Shown: positions 6,884 to 15,309 of the stretch, one piece after another | Position numbering within the stretch: position 1 is the stretch's first letter | How the letters are laid out: each line of letters opens with the position of its first letter | DNA from: Tissierellaceae bacterium | GTDB taxonomy: Bacteria > Bacillota > Clostridia > Tissierellales > Tissierellaceae | DNA: 28,555 nt | Reading direction: 5' to 3' | Assembly (NCBI GenBank): GCA_023229175.1 | Contig: JALNZV010000023.1 | Coordinates: 1-28,555, forward strand | Position numbers and translations under genes: made by a program | Notes under the pieces: generated by a model | The model's input: only the letters and a program-made list of their open reading frames with translations | What the model was told of the DNA's origin: nothing | Database searches by the model: none

Positions 6884-8317
6884 TCAATATTTTTCTTTTA
6901 TAATGTCTAGAATCATTTTATTTGCCAATTGCGGATTGGCCTTTCCCCTAGAAATCTTCATCACTTGCCCTACTAAAAAACCTAGGGCCCTATCCTTTCC
7001 GCTTTTGTAGTCCTCAATGGATTGTTTATTGTCCTCCAATACCTTTTCTACGATTTCTCTTACTTGAGACTCATCGCTGATTTGAATTAATCCCTTTTCT
7101 TTTACTATGGTCTCAGGATCTTTTCCCGTATCAAAGATTTCCTTAAGCACCTTTTTCCCTGTGTTGTTGTTTATTTTTTCAGATTTAACTAAGGCGATTA
7201 GTTGACTTAGGTCCTTGGGGGATAGTTTAGTATCCTCTATTTCCACATCATCATCTTTCAGTCTTCTAAGCACGTCTCCCATGACCCAATTGCTCACAAG
7301 TTTTGGGTCGTCTAATAATTTTACAGTATCTTCAAAGAACATGGCAAGAGCTTTAGAGGCTGTCAATACACCTGCATCGTATTCTGATAAAGCGTATTCC
7401 TTTACGAACCTTTCCTTCTTGTGGTGAGGAAGCTCTGGCATGCTATTTCTTATTTCATTTACCCACTCTTCAGGTATTTCTATAGCAGCCAAATCTCCAT
7501 CTGCAGCAAACCTGTAGTCTGCTGTATCCCCTTTTTCCCTCATGGAAATTGTTTCACCTTTGACTTCATCCCATCTTCTCGTTTCTTTAAGGGTGTTTTG
7601 CCCTTGTTTTAAAGTGTCAATATGCCTTTTTTCCTCGTATTCCATGGCCTTAACTGCACCCCTAAAGGAATTTAAATTCTTGATTTCTGTGATATTTGTC
7701 TTTAGTCCAGTCTCTGTATCCACCACATTAATATTCACATCGCATCTAAGGGAGCCCTCTTCCATCTTTACATCTGATACTTCAATGTATTTCAACGTCG
7801 CCCTTAATTTTTCTAAAAACAATCTAGCTTCCTCAGGGGTATTCATATCGGGTTTTGTAACTATTTCTATTAAAGGAACACCAGCCCTATTGTAATCGAT
7901 TAAGGTGTCTCCATCCATGGTATGGGTAAGTTTCCCAGTATCTTCTTCAATGTGAATTCTTTGCAGATTTACTCTTTTAGTTCCTTCTTCTATTTCAATC
8001 TCCGTATATCCTTCTCCGCATAAGGGTATGGTATCTTGAGAAATTTGGTATCCCTTTACCAAATCAGCATAAAAGTAGTTTTTTCTATCCATTCTAGTCT
8101 TAGTATTTATTTTTGTATTAAATGCAATTCCCGCCTTTATGGCGTATTCTACTGCTTTTTTATTTAGAACGGGGAGTGCACCAGGAAGACCCATACATAC
8201 TGGACAACAATGAGTATTGGCTTCGCCGCCAAAGGCATTGGTACAGGAACAAAACATTTTAGTTTCCGTAGATAACTCTGCATGAATTTCTAATCCGATT
8301 ACGGTTTTATATCCCAT
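6884..8317 (-). CDS. gatB: Asp-tRNA(Asn)/Glu-tRNA(Gln) amidotransferase subunit B
   Basis: 477 residues, the normal length. GatB is the kinase/amidotransferase subunit that activates mischarged Glu-tRNA(Gln) or Asp-tRNA(Asn) with ATP and amidates it using ammonia from GatA. The N-terminus has GLEIHAELSTETKMFCSC and then HCCPVCMG, giving the structural zinc cysteines, and the cradle domain spans about 1-290. The C-terminal helical and YqeY-like tail (about 300-475) binds the tRNA and ends with the ANKMILDIIKEKY-type helix. GGGAGG lies 8 bases before the ATG. The start overlaps the gatA stop by 11 bases, so translation is probably coupled. It is last in the pcrA-ligA-gatCAB series; I see no clear terminator after it. 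Confidence 0.96.
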   Translation of the reverse strand: MGYKTVIGLEIHAELSTETKMFCSCTNAFGGEANTHCCPVCMGLPGALPVLNKKAVEYAIKAGIAFNTKINTKTRMDRKNYFYADLVKGYQISQDTIPLCGEGYTEIEIEEGTKRVNLQRIHIEEDTGKLTHTMDGDTLIDYNRAGVPLIEIVTKPDMNTPEEARLFLEKLRATLKYIEVSDVKMEEGSLRCDVNINVVDTETGLKTNITEIKNLNSFRGAVKAMEYEEKRHIDTLKQGQNTLKETRRWDEVKGETISMREKGDTADYRFAADGDLAAIEIPEEWVNEIRNSMPELPHHKKERFVKEYALSEYDAGVLTASKALAMFFEDTVKLLDDPKLVSNWVMGDVLRRLKDDDVEIEDTKLSPKDLSQLIALVKSEKINNNTGKKVLKEIFDTGKDPETIVKEKGLIQISDESQVREIVEKVLEDNKQSIEDYKSGKDRALGFLVGQVMKISRGKANPQLANKMILDIIKEKY

Positions 8318-9767
8318 TTTTCAAACCTCCCTCAAGTGCTAAACCAGCCTTAATAATATTTGCTTCTTTAAATCTATCTCCTATGATTTGTAGCCCAACG
8401 GGAAGTCCATTTTCATAGCCGCAGGGTATGCTCATAGCACAAAGGCCTCCCAAGTTTACTGGAACTGTAAATAAATCGGCTTTATACATGGATAATGGAT
8501 TTGTCATTTTCTCCCCAAATTTAAATGGAAGTATTGGAGAAGTAGGCGATAGAAGTATGTCGTATTTACCAAATGCTCTATCAAAATCCTCTTTTATTAA
8601 TCTTCTTATTTTCAATGCCCTTTCGTAATGGCTATTTGCATTGCTTTTACTTAAGTAATAGGTTCCAAACATTATTCTCCTCTTTACTTCTTCACCCAAG
8701 GCTTCAGTCCTTGAATTTATATACAATTCATCCAAAGTATTGTAATCTTCCGATCTATGACCATATCTTATGCCGTCGAATCTGGCCAAATTAGAACTTA
8801 TTTCTGCCGCCACAATTACATGGTATACAGCTAAACTATATTCTAAATATGGCATAGAAATTTCCTCTATTTCCGCACCTAAGGACTCCAATATCTTTAT
8901 GGCCTTATTTACCTCGCGACTAATTCCTTTGTCTATTTCCGTTTGGAAAAATTCCTTTGGTAAACCAACTTTCATGCCTTTTATGGTATTTATATCATTT
9001 TTGTTTACTATAGATTCCCTTATTGTTTCGCCCTTTGCACTTTCAGATGAGGTGGAATCCAATGGATCAAATCCTGTTAAGGTTGACAGAAAAAAGGCCG
9101 CATCCTCTACATCTTTACCAAGCACGCCTACTGTATCCAATGTATTTGCCAAGGAAACAATCCCATATCTAGATACGAGTCCATAACTTGGTTTGATGCC
9201 TACTACATCGCAAAAAGCTGCAGGCTGTCTGGTGGATCCGCCTGTATCTGTACCTAAAGACAATAACACCTCCCCGGCTTTTACGGCTGCTGCCGAGCCT
9301 CCAGAGGAGCCACCAGGTACCATTTCCATGTTTATGGGATTTTTAGTTTCTCCAAAATATGAAGTTTCTGTTGATGAGCCCATGGCGAATTCATCTAAAT
9401 TTAACTTTCCTAAAATAATTCCGTCTTCTTTTTTTATTTTTTCAACGACTTTCCCATCATAAGGTGGAATAAAGTTTTCTAACATTTTTGACCCACATGT
9501 GGTTTTCAAATCCTTTGTCACTATATTATCTTTTATTCCAATGGGCAGCCCACCTAAGGCTCCTAAAGACTGGCCATTTTTAATTTTTTTGTCCAATTTT
9601 TCTGCATTCTTTAGGGCTTCTTCTCTATTTAATGTTATAAATGCGTTAATTTCTTTGTCTACACTATCTATCTTATCTAAATAAGATCCTATTAATTCCT
9701 TTACAGAGAGTTCTCTCTTTTTAATGATTTCCTTTGTTTCTATTGCTGTCAATTTTGTAATATCCAC
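8307..9767 (-). CDS. gatA: Asp-tRNA(Asn)/Glu-tRNA(Gln) amidotransferase subunit A
   Basis: 486 residues, amidase-signature family. GatA hydrolyses glutamine and passes ammonia to GatB. The catalytic triad is intact and sits at the positions known from Staphylococcus aureus: Lys79 (GIKDN), Ser154 (GGSSGGS) and the acyl-forming Ser178 (DTGGSTRQPAA). The start is GTG, preceded by GAGGTG at 5-base spacing. The 3' end overlaps gatB by 11 bases and the start lies 10 bases after the gatC stop. The intact glutaminase here matters because both purine amidotransferases in the window have lost theirs: the cell has not given up glutamine as an amide donor altogether. Confidence 0.97.
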   Translation of the reverse strand: MDITKLTAIETKEIIKKRELSVKELIGSYLDKIDSVDKEINAFITLNREEALKNAEKLDKKIKNGQSLGALGGLPIGIKDNIVTKDLKTTCGSKMLENFIPPYDGKVVEKIKKEDGIILGKLNLDEFAMGSSTETSYFGETKNPINMEMVPGGSSGGSAAAVKAGEVLLSLGTDTGGSTRQPAAFCDVVGIKPSYGLVSRYGIVSLANTLDTVGVLGKDVEDAAFFLSTLTGFDPLDSTSSESAKGETIRESIVNKNDINTIKGMKVGLPKEFFQTEIDKGISREVNKAIKILESLGAEIEEISMPYLEYSLAVYHVIVAAEISSNLARFDGIRYGHRSEDYNTLDELYINSRTEALGEEVKRRIMFGTYYLSKSNANSHYERALKIRRLIKEDFDRAFGKYDILLSPTSPILPFKFGEKMTNPLSMYKADLFTVPVNLGGLCAMSIPCGYENGLPVGLQIIGDRFKEANIIKAGLALEGGLKNGI

Positions 9768-9777
9768 TTTTTCACCT

Positions 9778-10062
9778 CTATTCTACAATCCTAAGTATTT
9801 TAAAATATCCAAATTGCTCTTCTGTAGTATTCTTTACCACATCTTCTCTTTGTAGGCTTTCCCCTACTACGTCTTCTCTAAATCTTTGTACATGGTCGCT
9901 GATAAAGTATAAGGGTTCTACATTGTCTGCATCCACTTCCTTTAGTTTTTCCATATACCCTAGGACTTGAGAAAAGTTCTTTGCAAATTCGTCAATTTCT
10001 CCTTCAGTATATTTTAATTTGCAAAGGCTTGCTATTTGCTGTATTTGTTCCTTTGTTACCAT
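9778..10062 (-). CDS. gatC: Asp-tRNA(Asn)/Glu-tRNA(Gln) amidotransferase subunit C
   Basis: 94 residues, the usual length for GatC, the small subunit that wraps around and stabilises the GatA-GatB interface. Typical family features are the N-terminal helix with IASLCKLKYTEGEIDEF, the segment FSQVLGYMEKLKEVD (about 31-45) and DNVEPLYF followed by REDVV. The start is ATG at 10060-10062, 6-8 bases after GGGAGG; a longer in-frame ATG 33 bases upstream would place the ribosome site inside the coding region and is rejected. It starts the gatCAB set, 36 bases after the ligA stop, with a small hairpin in the gap. Confidence 0.95.
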   Translation of the reverse strand: MVTKEQIQQIASLCKLKYTEGEIDEFAKNFSQVLGYMEKLKEVDADNVEPLYFISDHVQRFREDVVGESLQREDVVKNTTEEQFGYFKILRIVE

Positions 10063-10078
10063 TTTCCAACCTCCCATA

Positions 10079-10093
10079 GGCGAATATTTCGCC
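10079..10093 (-). other. Small hairpin in the ligA-gatC gap
   Basis: A perfect 6-bp stem (GGCGAA / TTCGCC) with a 3-base loop lies between the ligA stop and the gatC ribosome site. It has no T-run, so it is more likely an mRNA stability or translation element than a terminator. Confidence 0.4.
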
Positions 10094-10098
10094 AATAA

Positions 10099-12087
10099 TT
10101 AATCTGTGTTCGTGAATTCTAAGTTATCTCCCCTTATGATTTCAATACCCAATTCTACTGCTTTTTCGTATTTTGAGCCTGGGTTTTCTCCCACTATAAC
10201 ATAATCCGTCTTTTTGCTTACGGAATTGGTGACCTTACCTCCCATTTTCTCTACTAAAGCCTTTAACTCATTGCGGCTATGACCTTCTATAGTCCCTGTA
10301 ATTACCACAGTTTTATCAGTAAAGATGGACTCTTCCTTATCTAATTTCTCAAAATAGGGCCTCACGCCTTCGGACAATAGCTTTTCCAAACTGGCTTTAA
10401 TTCTCTCGTCGTGAAAAAACTCCAGTATGTTTTCTGCTATTATCTCGCCTATTTCTCCTACTGTAATCAATTCCTCATAAGTGGAATTTTCCAGTCTTTC
10501 CAAGGACTGAAAATGATTTGCCAAATCCGTGGCAGTTTTTATCCCTACATTATTTATACCCAAAGCGTAAATAAAGGAATTCAATTTTATGTCTTTAGAC
10601 TTCTCAATGGCATCTAATAAATTATTTGTCTTCTTTTCCTTAAATCCTTCTAGGGTAATTAAATCCTCGTATTTCACTTCATATATTTCTGGCAAATCCA
10701 CTATGTTCAATTCCTCTACAAACCTCTCTGCCGTCTTCTCGCTAAAACCTTCTATATTCATAGCATCTCGACTGGCAAAATGGACTAACCTGGAAACCAA
10801 CTGAGGTTTACAGGATAGTGAATTGGGGCAAAATATATGAACCCCATTTTGTATAAGCTCCGAATTGCAGGCAGGACAATGGGTTGGCTTTTTAATCTCA
10901 AAGGTTTCCTCTTCCGTTTCCATGATACCCAGTATTTCTGGAATCACGTCGTTGGACCTCCGTATCAATACCTTAGAGTTTATTCTCACGCCTTTTCTCT
11001 CTATGTCGTCATAGTTGTTTAGAGTTGCCCTTTTAACTGTGACCCCCCCTATTTCCACAGGCTCCAGTATGGCAGAAGGAGTTACCTTTGCCGTCCTTCC
11101 AACATTCCACACTACCCCTAGAAGTTTTGTGGTGGTCTCCTCTGCTTCAAACTTGTAGGCTATGGCCCATCTTGGGAATCTATTAGTATATCCAAGTACC
11201 TCCCTTGTCCTCATGTCGTGAACCTTTATTACCATTCCATCAGTCAAGACATCTAAACCTCGTCTTTCATCCTTGACTTTTTCAATCTCCTCTATGACAT
11301 CATTTATACTTTCAAATTCCCTAGCATAGGGAAACACTGGAAACCTATTGGATTTTAAAAAATCTAATATCTCCATGTGGTCGCCAAAGTTCATCCCCTC
11401 TATATATCCCACATTATAAAAGTAAGCAGATAAATTTCTCTTTGCTGTAATCTTAGGATCTAGATTTCTAAGTGCCCCTGCTGCTGCGTTTCTGGGATTT
11501 TTCAATGGCTCTATAGCTTTTTCGTTGTATTTTTCCAAGACAGAAATAGGCATCAGCCCTTCTCCTTGAACCTCCATAGTGCCTTTGAAATCCACTTCCA
11601 TTGGAATAGATTTTATCGTCTTTAACTGGGGTAGTATAGCCTCTCCTATAATCCCATTTCCCCTGGTGGCACCTTGTACTAGATATCCATCCCTATAAGT
11701 AAGATTTATGGTAAGGCCGTCAAATTTGTATTCTACAATGTATTTTGGGCTTGGCAGCTTTTCTTCATTCTCTCCATTATACTGCTCTATGGCTCTTCTA
11801 ACCCTATTATCCCAATTAATTAACTCTCCTTCGCTTTGGCTCTTGTCCAAACTCCACAACCTGCTTAAGTGTGTGTGCTTTTCAAACTTATCCATAATAT
11901 CCCCACCCACTCTCTGAGTTGGGGAATAAAGATTTACAATGCCAGTTTCCTTTTCTAGGGACACCAATTCATCGTATAATTTGTCGTACTCCTTATCGCT
12001 AACTTTTGGATTGTCTAGGGTATAATAATAGTAGTTTAAATCATTTAAAATATGAATTAATTCGTCAATTCTTTCTTTTTTATCCAT
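10099..12087 (-). CDS. ligA: NAD-dependent DNA ligase
   Basis: 662 residues, standard LigA length. Domains in order: the NMN-binding Ia domain (about 1-65; YYTLDNPKVSDKEYDKLYDEL), an adenylation domain with the AMP-accepting Lys121 in YKFDG, an OB fold, a four-Cys zinc finger (CPAC near 400 and the second Cys pair about 14-20 residues later), helix-hairpin-helix repeats, and a C-terminal BRCT domain (KTVVITGTIEG to the end). It seals nicks in replication and repair using NAD+. The usual PMLSL stretch is replaced by LSRLWSLD, and TRGDG reads TRGNG (141-145), so this is a divergent copy. The start is ATG at 12085-12087 after GGGGTGAT; a longer frame to 12117 lacks support. It lies 4 bases after the pcrA stop. 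Confidence 0.94.
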   Translation of the reverse strand: MDKKERIDELIHILNDLNYYYYTLDNPKVSDKEYDKLYDELVSLEKETGIVNLYSPTQRVGGDIMDKFEKHTHLSRLWSLDKSQSEGELINWDNRVRRAIEQYNGENEEKLPSPKYIVEYKFDGLTINLTYRDGYLVQGATRGNGIIGEAILPQLKTIKSIPMEVDFKGTMEVQGEGLMPISVLEKYNEKAIEPLKNPRNAAAGALRNLDPKITAKRNLSAYFYNVGYIEGMNFGDHMEILDFLKSNRFPVFPYAREFESINDVIEEIEKVKDERRGLDVLTDGMVIKVHDMRTREVLGYTNRFPRWAIAYKFEAEETTTKLLGVVWNVGRTAKVTPSAILEPVEIGGVTVKRATLNNYDDIERKGVRINSKVLIRRSNDVIPEILGIMETEEETFEIKKPTHCPACNSELIQNGVHIFCPNSLSCKPQLVSRLVHFASRDAMNIEGFSEKTAERFVEELNIVDLPEIYEVKYEDLITLEGFKEKKTNNLLDAIEKSKDIKLNSFIYALGINNVGIKTATDLANHFQSLERLENSTYEELITVGEIGEIIAENILEFFHDERIKASLEKLLSEGVRPYFEKLDKEESIFTDKTVVITGTIEGHSRNELKALVEKMGGKVTNSVSKKTDYVIVGENPGSKYEKAVELGIEIIRGDNLEFTNTD

Positions 12088-12091
12088 TTTA

Positions 12092-14314
12092 TCACCCCAC
12101 AATTTCAATAGGTGCAATTGACAATGACAATGTCTTCAGTCCCTTTCCATCGAAAGATACTATCAATTCTTTATCGTTTTCTTTCTCCTTAATTTGTACA
12201 ATGGTTCCCATTCCAAATATCTTGTGTTTTACTTTGTCTCCTAATTCTACGTCTAAATCCTTATTTCCTTGAGGCTTTGACCCTGTTTGGGTGGGAAATG
12301 GTCTCATATTCATAACATTATCTTTTTTTCTTCTTAAGTCTTTTACAGCTATTAGTCTCTCCCTGCTATTGACATTTGTACCATGCTTAGGCCTCTCCAT
12401 TTTCTCTATAGAATCCCCTAGTTCTTCTATAAACCTTGAGGGCATGGTATAGTTTGTATTTCCATAGATAGTTCTTACCTTTGCATTTGTAATAAACAAC
12501 AATTTTTCTGCCCTAGTAATAGCTACATAGCATAGTCTTCTTTCCTCTTCTAAATCTGATTCGTCCTCTAATGCCCTAGTAATGGGGAAAAGCCCCTCTT
12601 CCATACCTACTAAAAACACTACGGGAAATTCTAATCCTTTTGCACTATGGGCAGTCATCATTGTGACTACATTGCTCTCATCTGTGGTCTTGTCTACATC
12701 TGATAACAATGCTATATTTGCCAAAAATTCTTCCAAATTGCTTTCCTCCGTCTTTGCTTCAAAATCCATTGCCACGGAAATAAGCTCTTTAATGTTTTCA
12801 ATTCTCGTTCTAGCCTCCGGTGTATTTTCCAGTTCCAATTCTCTTATATACCCAGTAGAATTTATAACTTCTTCCACAAAATCTTTGACGCCCATTAACT
12901 CTTTTTTTGCCATTAGAGTATTCATCATGGAAACAAAAGGGTCTATACTATTTTTTGCCCTTTGTGACAAACCTTCAATTTTATCTAACTCTAGTATGGA
13001 GCCATATATTGAATCTCCAATTTCAGCAGCGTAGTTTTCTAATTTTTCCACGGTACTACTTCCGATTCCCCTTTTTGGCACGTTAATTATTCTTTTTAGG
13101 GAAACATTGTCCAAAGGATTTTCCAACGCTCTTAAATAGGCAATTATATCTTTTACTTCCCTTCTGTCGTAGAATTTTACCCCACCTACAATTTTATAGG
13201 GAATACTCCTCCTCATAAAGCCTTCCTCAAAGAGACGGGATTGTGCATTGGTCCTATATAGTATGGCAAAATCCGATAATTTATATCCTTGAGACATCTG
13301 CTTTTGTATGTTTTCCCCTACAAAAATGACCTCTTCTTCTGAATTGGAAAGCTCCCCATATACTATGGGTTCACCCTTTGCATTATCTGTCCATAGGTCT
13401 TTTTCTTTTCTTCCCTGGTTCTGCTTGATTACTTTGTTTGCTCCATTTAATATATTTTTTGTAGATCTGTAATTTTGCTCCAATAAAACCGTAGTGGCAT
13501 TTTTAAAGTCTTTCTCGAAGTCTAAGATATTGGTAATATCCGCATTACGCCAAGAATATATGGATTGATCAGGATCCCCTACGACACAGATGTTTTTGTG
13601 TCTATGGGATAAAAGTTTTACCAATTCGTATTGGACCCTATTGGTATCTTGGTATTCATCTACAAATAGATATTTAAACTTTCTTTGATAGTAGTCTAAA
13701 ACTAAGGGGTTTTCTTTTAATAGTATTACTGCCTTTATCAATAGATCGTCAAAATCTAAGGCATTGTATTGTCTTAGTTTTTTCTCATAAAGGGCGTACA
13801 ATTCTCCAATATTTCTCAAATAAAGTTCTTTATAGTTTTCATTGATATATTTGTCGGGCTCCACCATATCGTCTTTTAACTTGCTTATCTGTGCCAGTAT
13901 TGATGATTCTTTGTACATTTCTTTGTTAAGATTTCTCTCTTTTATACACTCCCTGATTAATGTGATTTGATCGTCCCTGTCGTATATGGTAAATGATCTA
14001 TTATACCCTACTTTGTCTATATCTCTCCTAAGTATCCTTACACAACTAGAGTGAAATGTGCCTATCCACATATCTTCTACTATTCCTGACAGCAGATTGC
14101 CTACTCTTTCCTTCATTTCGTTGGCAGCCTTATTGGTAAATGTAATAGCTAATATATTTCCAGGAAATATTCCTTTTTCCTTAATTAAATATGCTATCCT
14201 ATGGGTAACAACCTTTGTCTTACCTGAGCCTGCACCTGCCAATATAAGTAATGGCCCTTCCGTATGTAATACTGCCTCTTTTTGTTTCTCGTTTAAACCT
14301 GCAAGATAATTCAT
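12092..14314 (-). CDS. pcrA: ATP-dependent DNA helicase PcrA (UvrD/Rep superfamily 1)
   Basis: 740 residues, normal for PcrA. This 3'-5' SF1A helicase acts in repair and in clearing replication roadblocks. The N-terminus LNEKQKEAVLHTEGP holds the Q motif, the Walker A GAGSGKT is at 27-33, motif II is VDEYQDTN, motif III is VVGDPDQSIYSWR, motif IV is LEQNYRST, motif V is TAHSAKGLEFPVVF, and motif VI is RRLCYVAITRA. The C-terminus has the PcrA tudor-like domain (LGDKVKHKIFGMGTIV), which contacts RNA polymerase in relatives. It has its own promoter and opens the pcrA-ligA-gatCAB series. GAAGGGTG precedes the ATG. Confidence 0.96.
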   Translation of the reverse strand: MNYLAGLNEKQKEAVLHTEGPLLILAGAGSGKTKVVTHRIAYLIKEKGIFPGNILAITFTNKAANEMKERVGNLLSGIVEDMWIGTFHSSCVRILRRDIDKVGYNRSFTIYDRDDQITLIRECIKERNLNKEMYKESSILAQISKLKDDMVEPDKYINENYKELYLRNIGELYALYEKKLRQYNALDFDDLLIKAVILLKENPLVLDYYQRKFKYLFVDEYQDTNRVQYELVKLLSHRHKNICVVGDPDQSIYSWRNADITNILDFEKDFKNATTVLLEQNYRSTKNILNGANKVIKQNQGRKEKDLWTDNAKGEPIVYGELSNSEEEVIFVGENIQKQMSQGYKLSDFAILYRTNAQSRLFEEGFMRRSIPYKIVGGVKFYDRREVKDIIAYLRALENPLDNVSLKRIINVPKRGIGSSTVEKLENYAAEIGDSIYGSILELDKIEGLSQRAKNSIDPFVSMMNTLMAKKELMGVKDFVEEVINSTGYIRELELENTPEARTRIENIKELISVAMDFEAKTEESNLEEFLANIALLSDVDKTTDESNVVTMMTAHSAKGLEFPVVFLVGMEEGLFPITRALEDESDLEEERRLCYVAITRAEKLLFITNAKVRTIYGNTNYTMPSRFIEELGDSIEKMERPKHGTNVNSRERLIAVKDLRRKKDNVMNMRPFPTQTGSKPQGNKDLDVELGDKVKHKIFGMGTIVQIKEKENDKELIVSFDGKGLKTLSLSIAPIEIVG

Positions 14315-14349
14315 CTAGTCACACCCTTCTAAACTTTCGTATCTAATTC

Positions 14350-14378
14350 ATTATATAATAAATAGGGAAGTTTTCCAA
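14350..14378 (-). promoter_or_regulatory. Sigma-A-type promoter of pcrA-ligA-gatCAB
   Basis: On the minus strand -35 TTGGAA (rc of 14373-14378) and a perfect -10 TATAAT (rc of 14350-14355) are 17 bases apart, 36 bases before the pcrA ATG. It follows the terminator of the upstream operon by 8 bases. Confidence 0.75.
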
Positions 14379-14381
14379 TTG

Positions 14382-14406
14382 AAAAAGAACTCAAGATTTG
14401 AGTTCT
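14382..14406 (-). terminator. Terminator after the CheX-type gene
   Basis: A 9-bp perfect stem (AGAACTCAA / TTGAGTTCT) with a 3-base loop is followed on the minus strand by TTTTC. Two bases of the TAG stop of the upstream gene lie within the stem. Confidence 0.85.
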
Positions 14407-14866
14407 ATTTCTCTGCTAAAAATATATTGATATCAAATTCACCTATATCTGTGACTAAGGGGATTTGTAGTGCATTTCTATTGGCCAATGACAATGATTC
14501 ATATTGCCCCACTATGACCTGAGGAGGCACGATATCGCAAATATAATTATGGGTAGTTAGGTTAGTAGCTGCATTTCCTCCAATTATATTTGCCACTTCT
14601 CCCAATGCTGAGGATACAAATCCATCTATGGTATTCATCTCCATCCCAGACATTATCTTTACCATTTCCAAGGTCATGTTCTTAGGGAAACTAAATAGTA
14701 TGGTGCCCTTTAAATCTCCTGTAACGCCTAGTATCACATTGGCATCCTTGCTGCTGACGAGACCGTCAACTATTTTTATTTCGCCCCTTTCAACACCTAA
14801 ATCAAGCATTAAATGAAATACATCTTGGGTTGCACTATAAAACGCATTTATACTTTCTGCCTTCAT
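14405..14866 (-). CDS. CheX-type chemotaxis/phosphatase-fold protein
   Basis: 153 residues from ATG at 14864-14866, preceded by GGGGGG; a longer frame up to 14941 lies inside the hemerythrin gene in another frame and is rejected. The protein matches the CheX/CheC-like fold, with the conserved ExxN signature at Glu90 and Asn93 (GEVANIIGGNAAT), the residues that CheC, CheX and FliY use to dephosphorylate CheY-P. A VTGDLKGTILFSFP strand pair (48-61) is also typical. The start overlaps the hemerythrin stop by one base (TAATG), so translation is coupled. The link to chemotaxis is inferred; no che genes are nearby. Confidence 0.85.
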   Translation of the reverse strand: MKAESINAFYSATQDVFHLMLDLGVERGEIKIVDGLVSSKDANVILGVTGDLKGTILFSFPKNMTLEMVKIMSGMEMNTIDGFVSSALGEVANIIGGNAATNLTTHNYICDIVPPQVIVGQYESLSLANRNALQIPLVTDIGEFDINIFLAEK

Positions 14867-15285
14867 TATGCTTGCCCCCCTTTTTCCCGTACATATTGTC
14901 CAATTTTTTGATCCATTTTCCCCACATGCATTATTAACCATGCCATGAGCTTAGCACTGAATTCTTTAATCTTTTCTTCAGTAAATTCTCCTTGTTCAAA
15001 TATCTTTACGTAGTCGTTGATACCTTCCTTGAACACGCGATGTGCCTCTTTGTGGATTTCAATATCTGGATAATTAATTTCTGCCTGTAATTTTTCTTCA
15101 TCGTCAAAATGATAGACTACATAATCTGCCATGAAATCCAAGGTCTCTTGTACTTCTCCCATTTTTTTCTCCCAAGGTATGTCATTTTGCACGATTTGGA
15201 TAAAATTGGACAACCTTTTAAAAAGCTCCATATGCTGCTCATCTATTAAGTCTACGCCAACCCTATACCTTTCCTTCCACATCAT
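14866..15285 (-). CDS. Bacteriohemerythrin (O2-binding di-iron protein)
   Basis: 139 residues, stand-alone four-helix hemerythrin. All seven expected di-iron ligands are visible: His18 (DEQHMELF), His59 and Glu63 (YHFDDEE), His78 and His82 (HKEAH), and His120 and Asp125 (HVGKMD). The family binds O2 reversibly and in anaerobes may sense, buffer or deliver O2. GTGGGGAA precedes two consecutive ATG codons at 15285 and 15282; either could be used. It sits between an HD-GYP gene (24 bases upstream) and a CheX gene (1-base overlap), so an O2 or redox input to a signalling module is plausible but not shown. Confidence 0.94.
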   Translation of the reverse strand: MMWKERYRVGVDLIDEQHMELFKRLSNFIQIVQNDIPWEKKMGEVQETLDFMADYVVYHFDDEEKLQAEINYPDIEIHKEAHRVFKEGINDYVKIFEQGEFTEEKIKEFSAKLMAWLIMHVGKMDQKIGQYVREKGGQA

Positions 15286-15309
15286 ATTTATTCCCCACTT
15301 TCCTAATCA

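Noticed and set aside
12582..13034. 150-codon plus-strand frame inside pcrA
   Set aside because: Antisense shadow of pcrA motifs V and VI, with no ribosome site and no family match.
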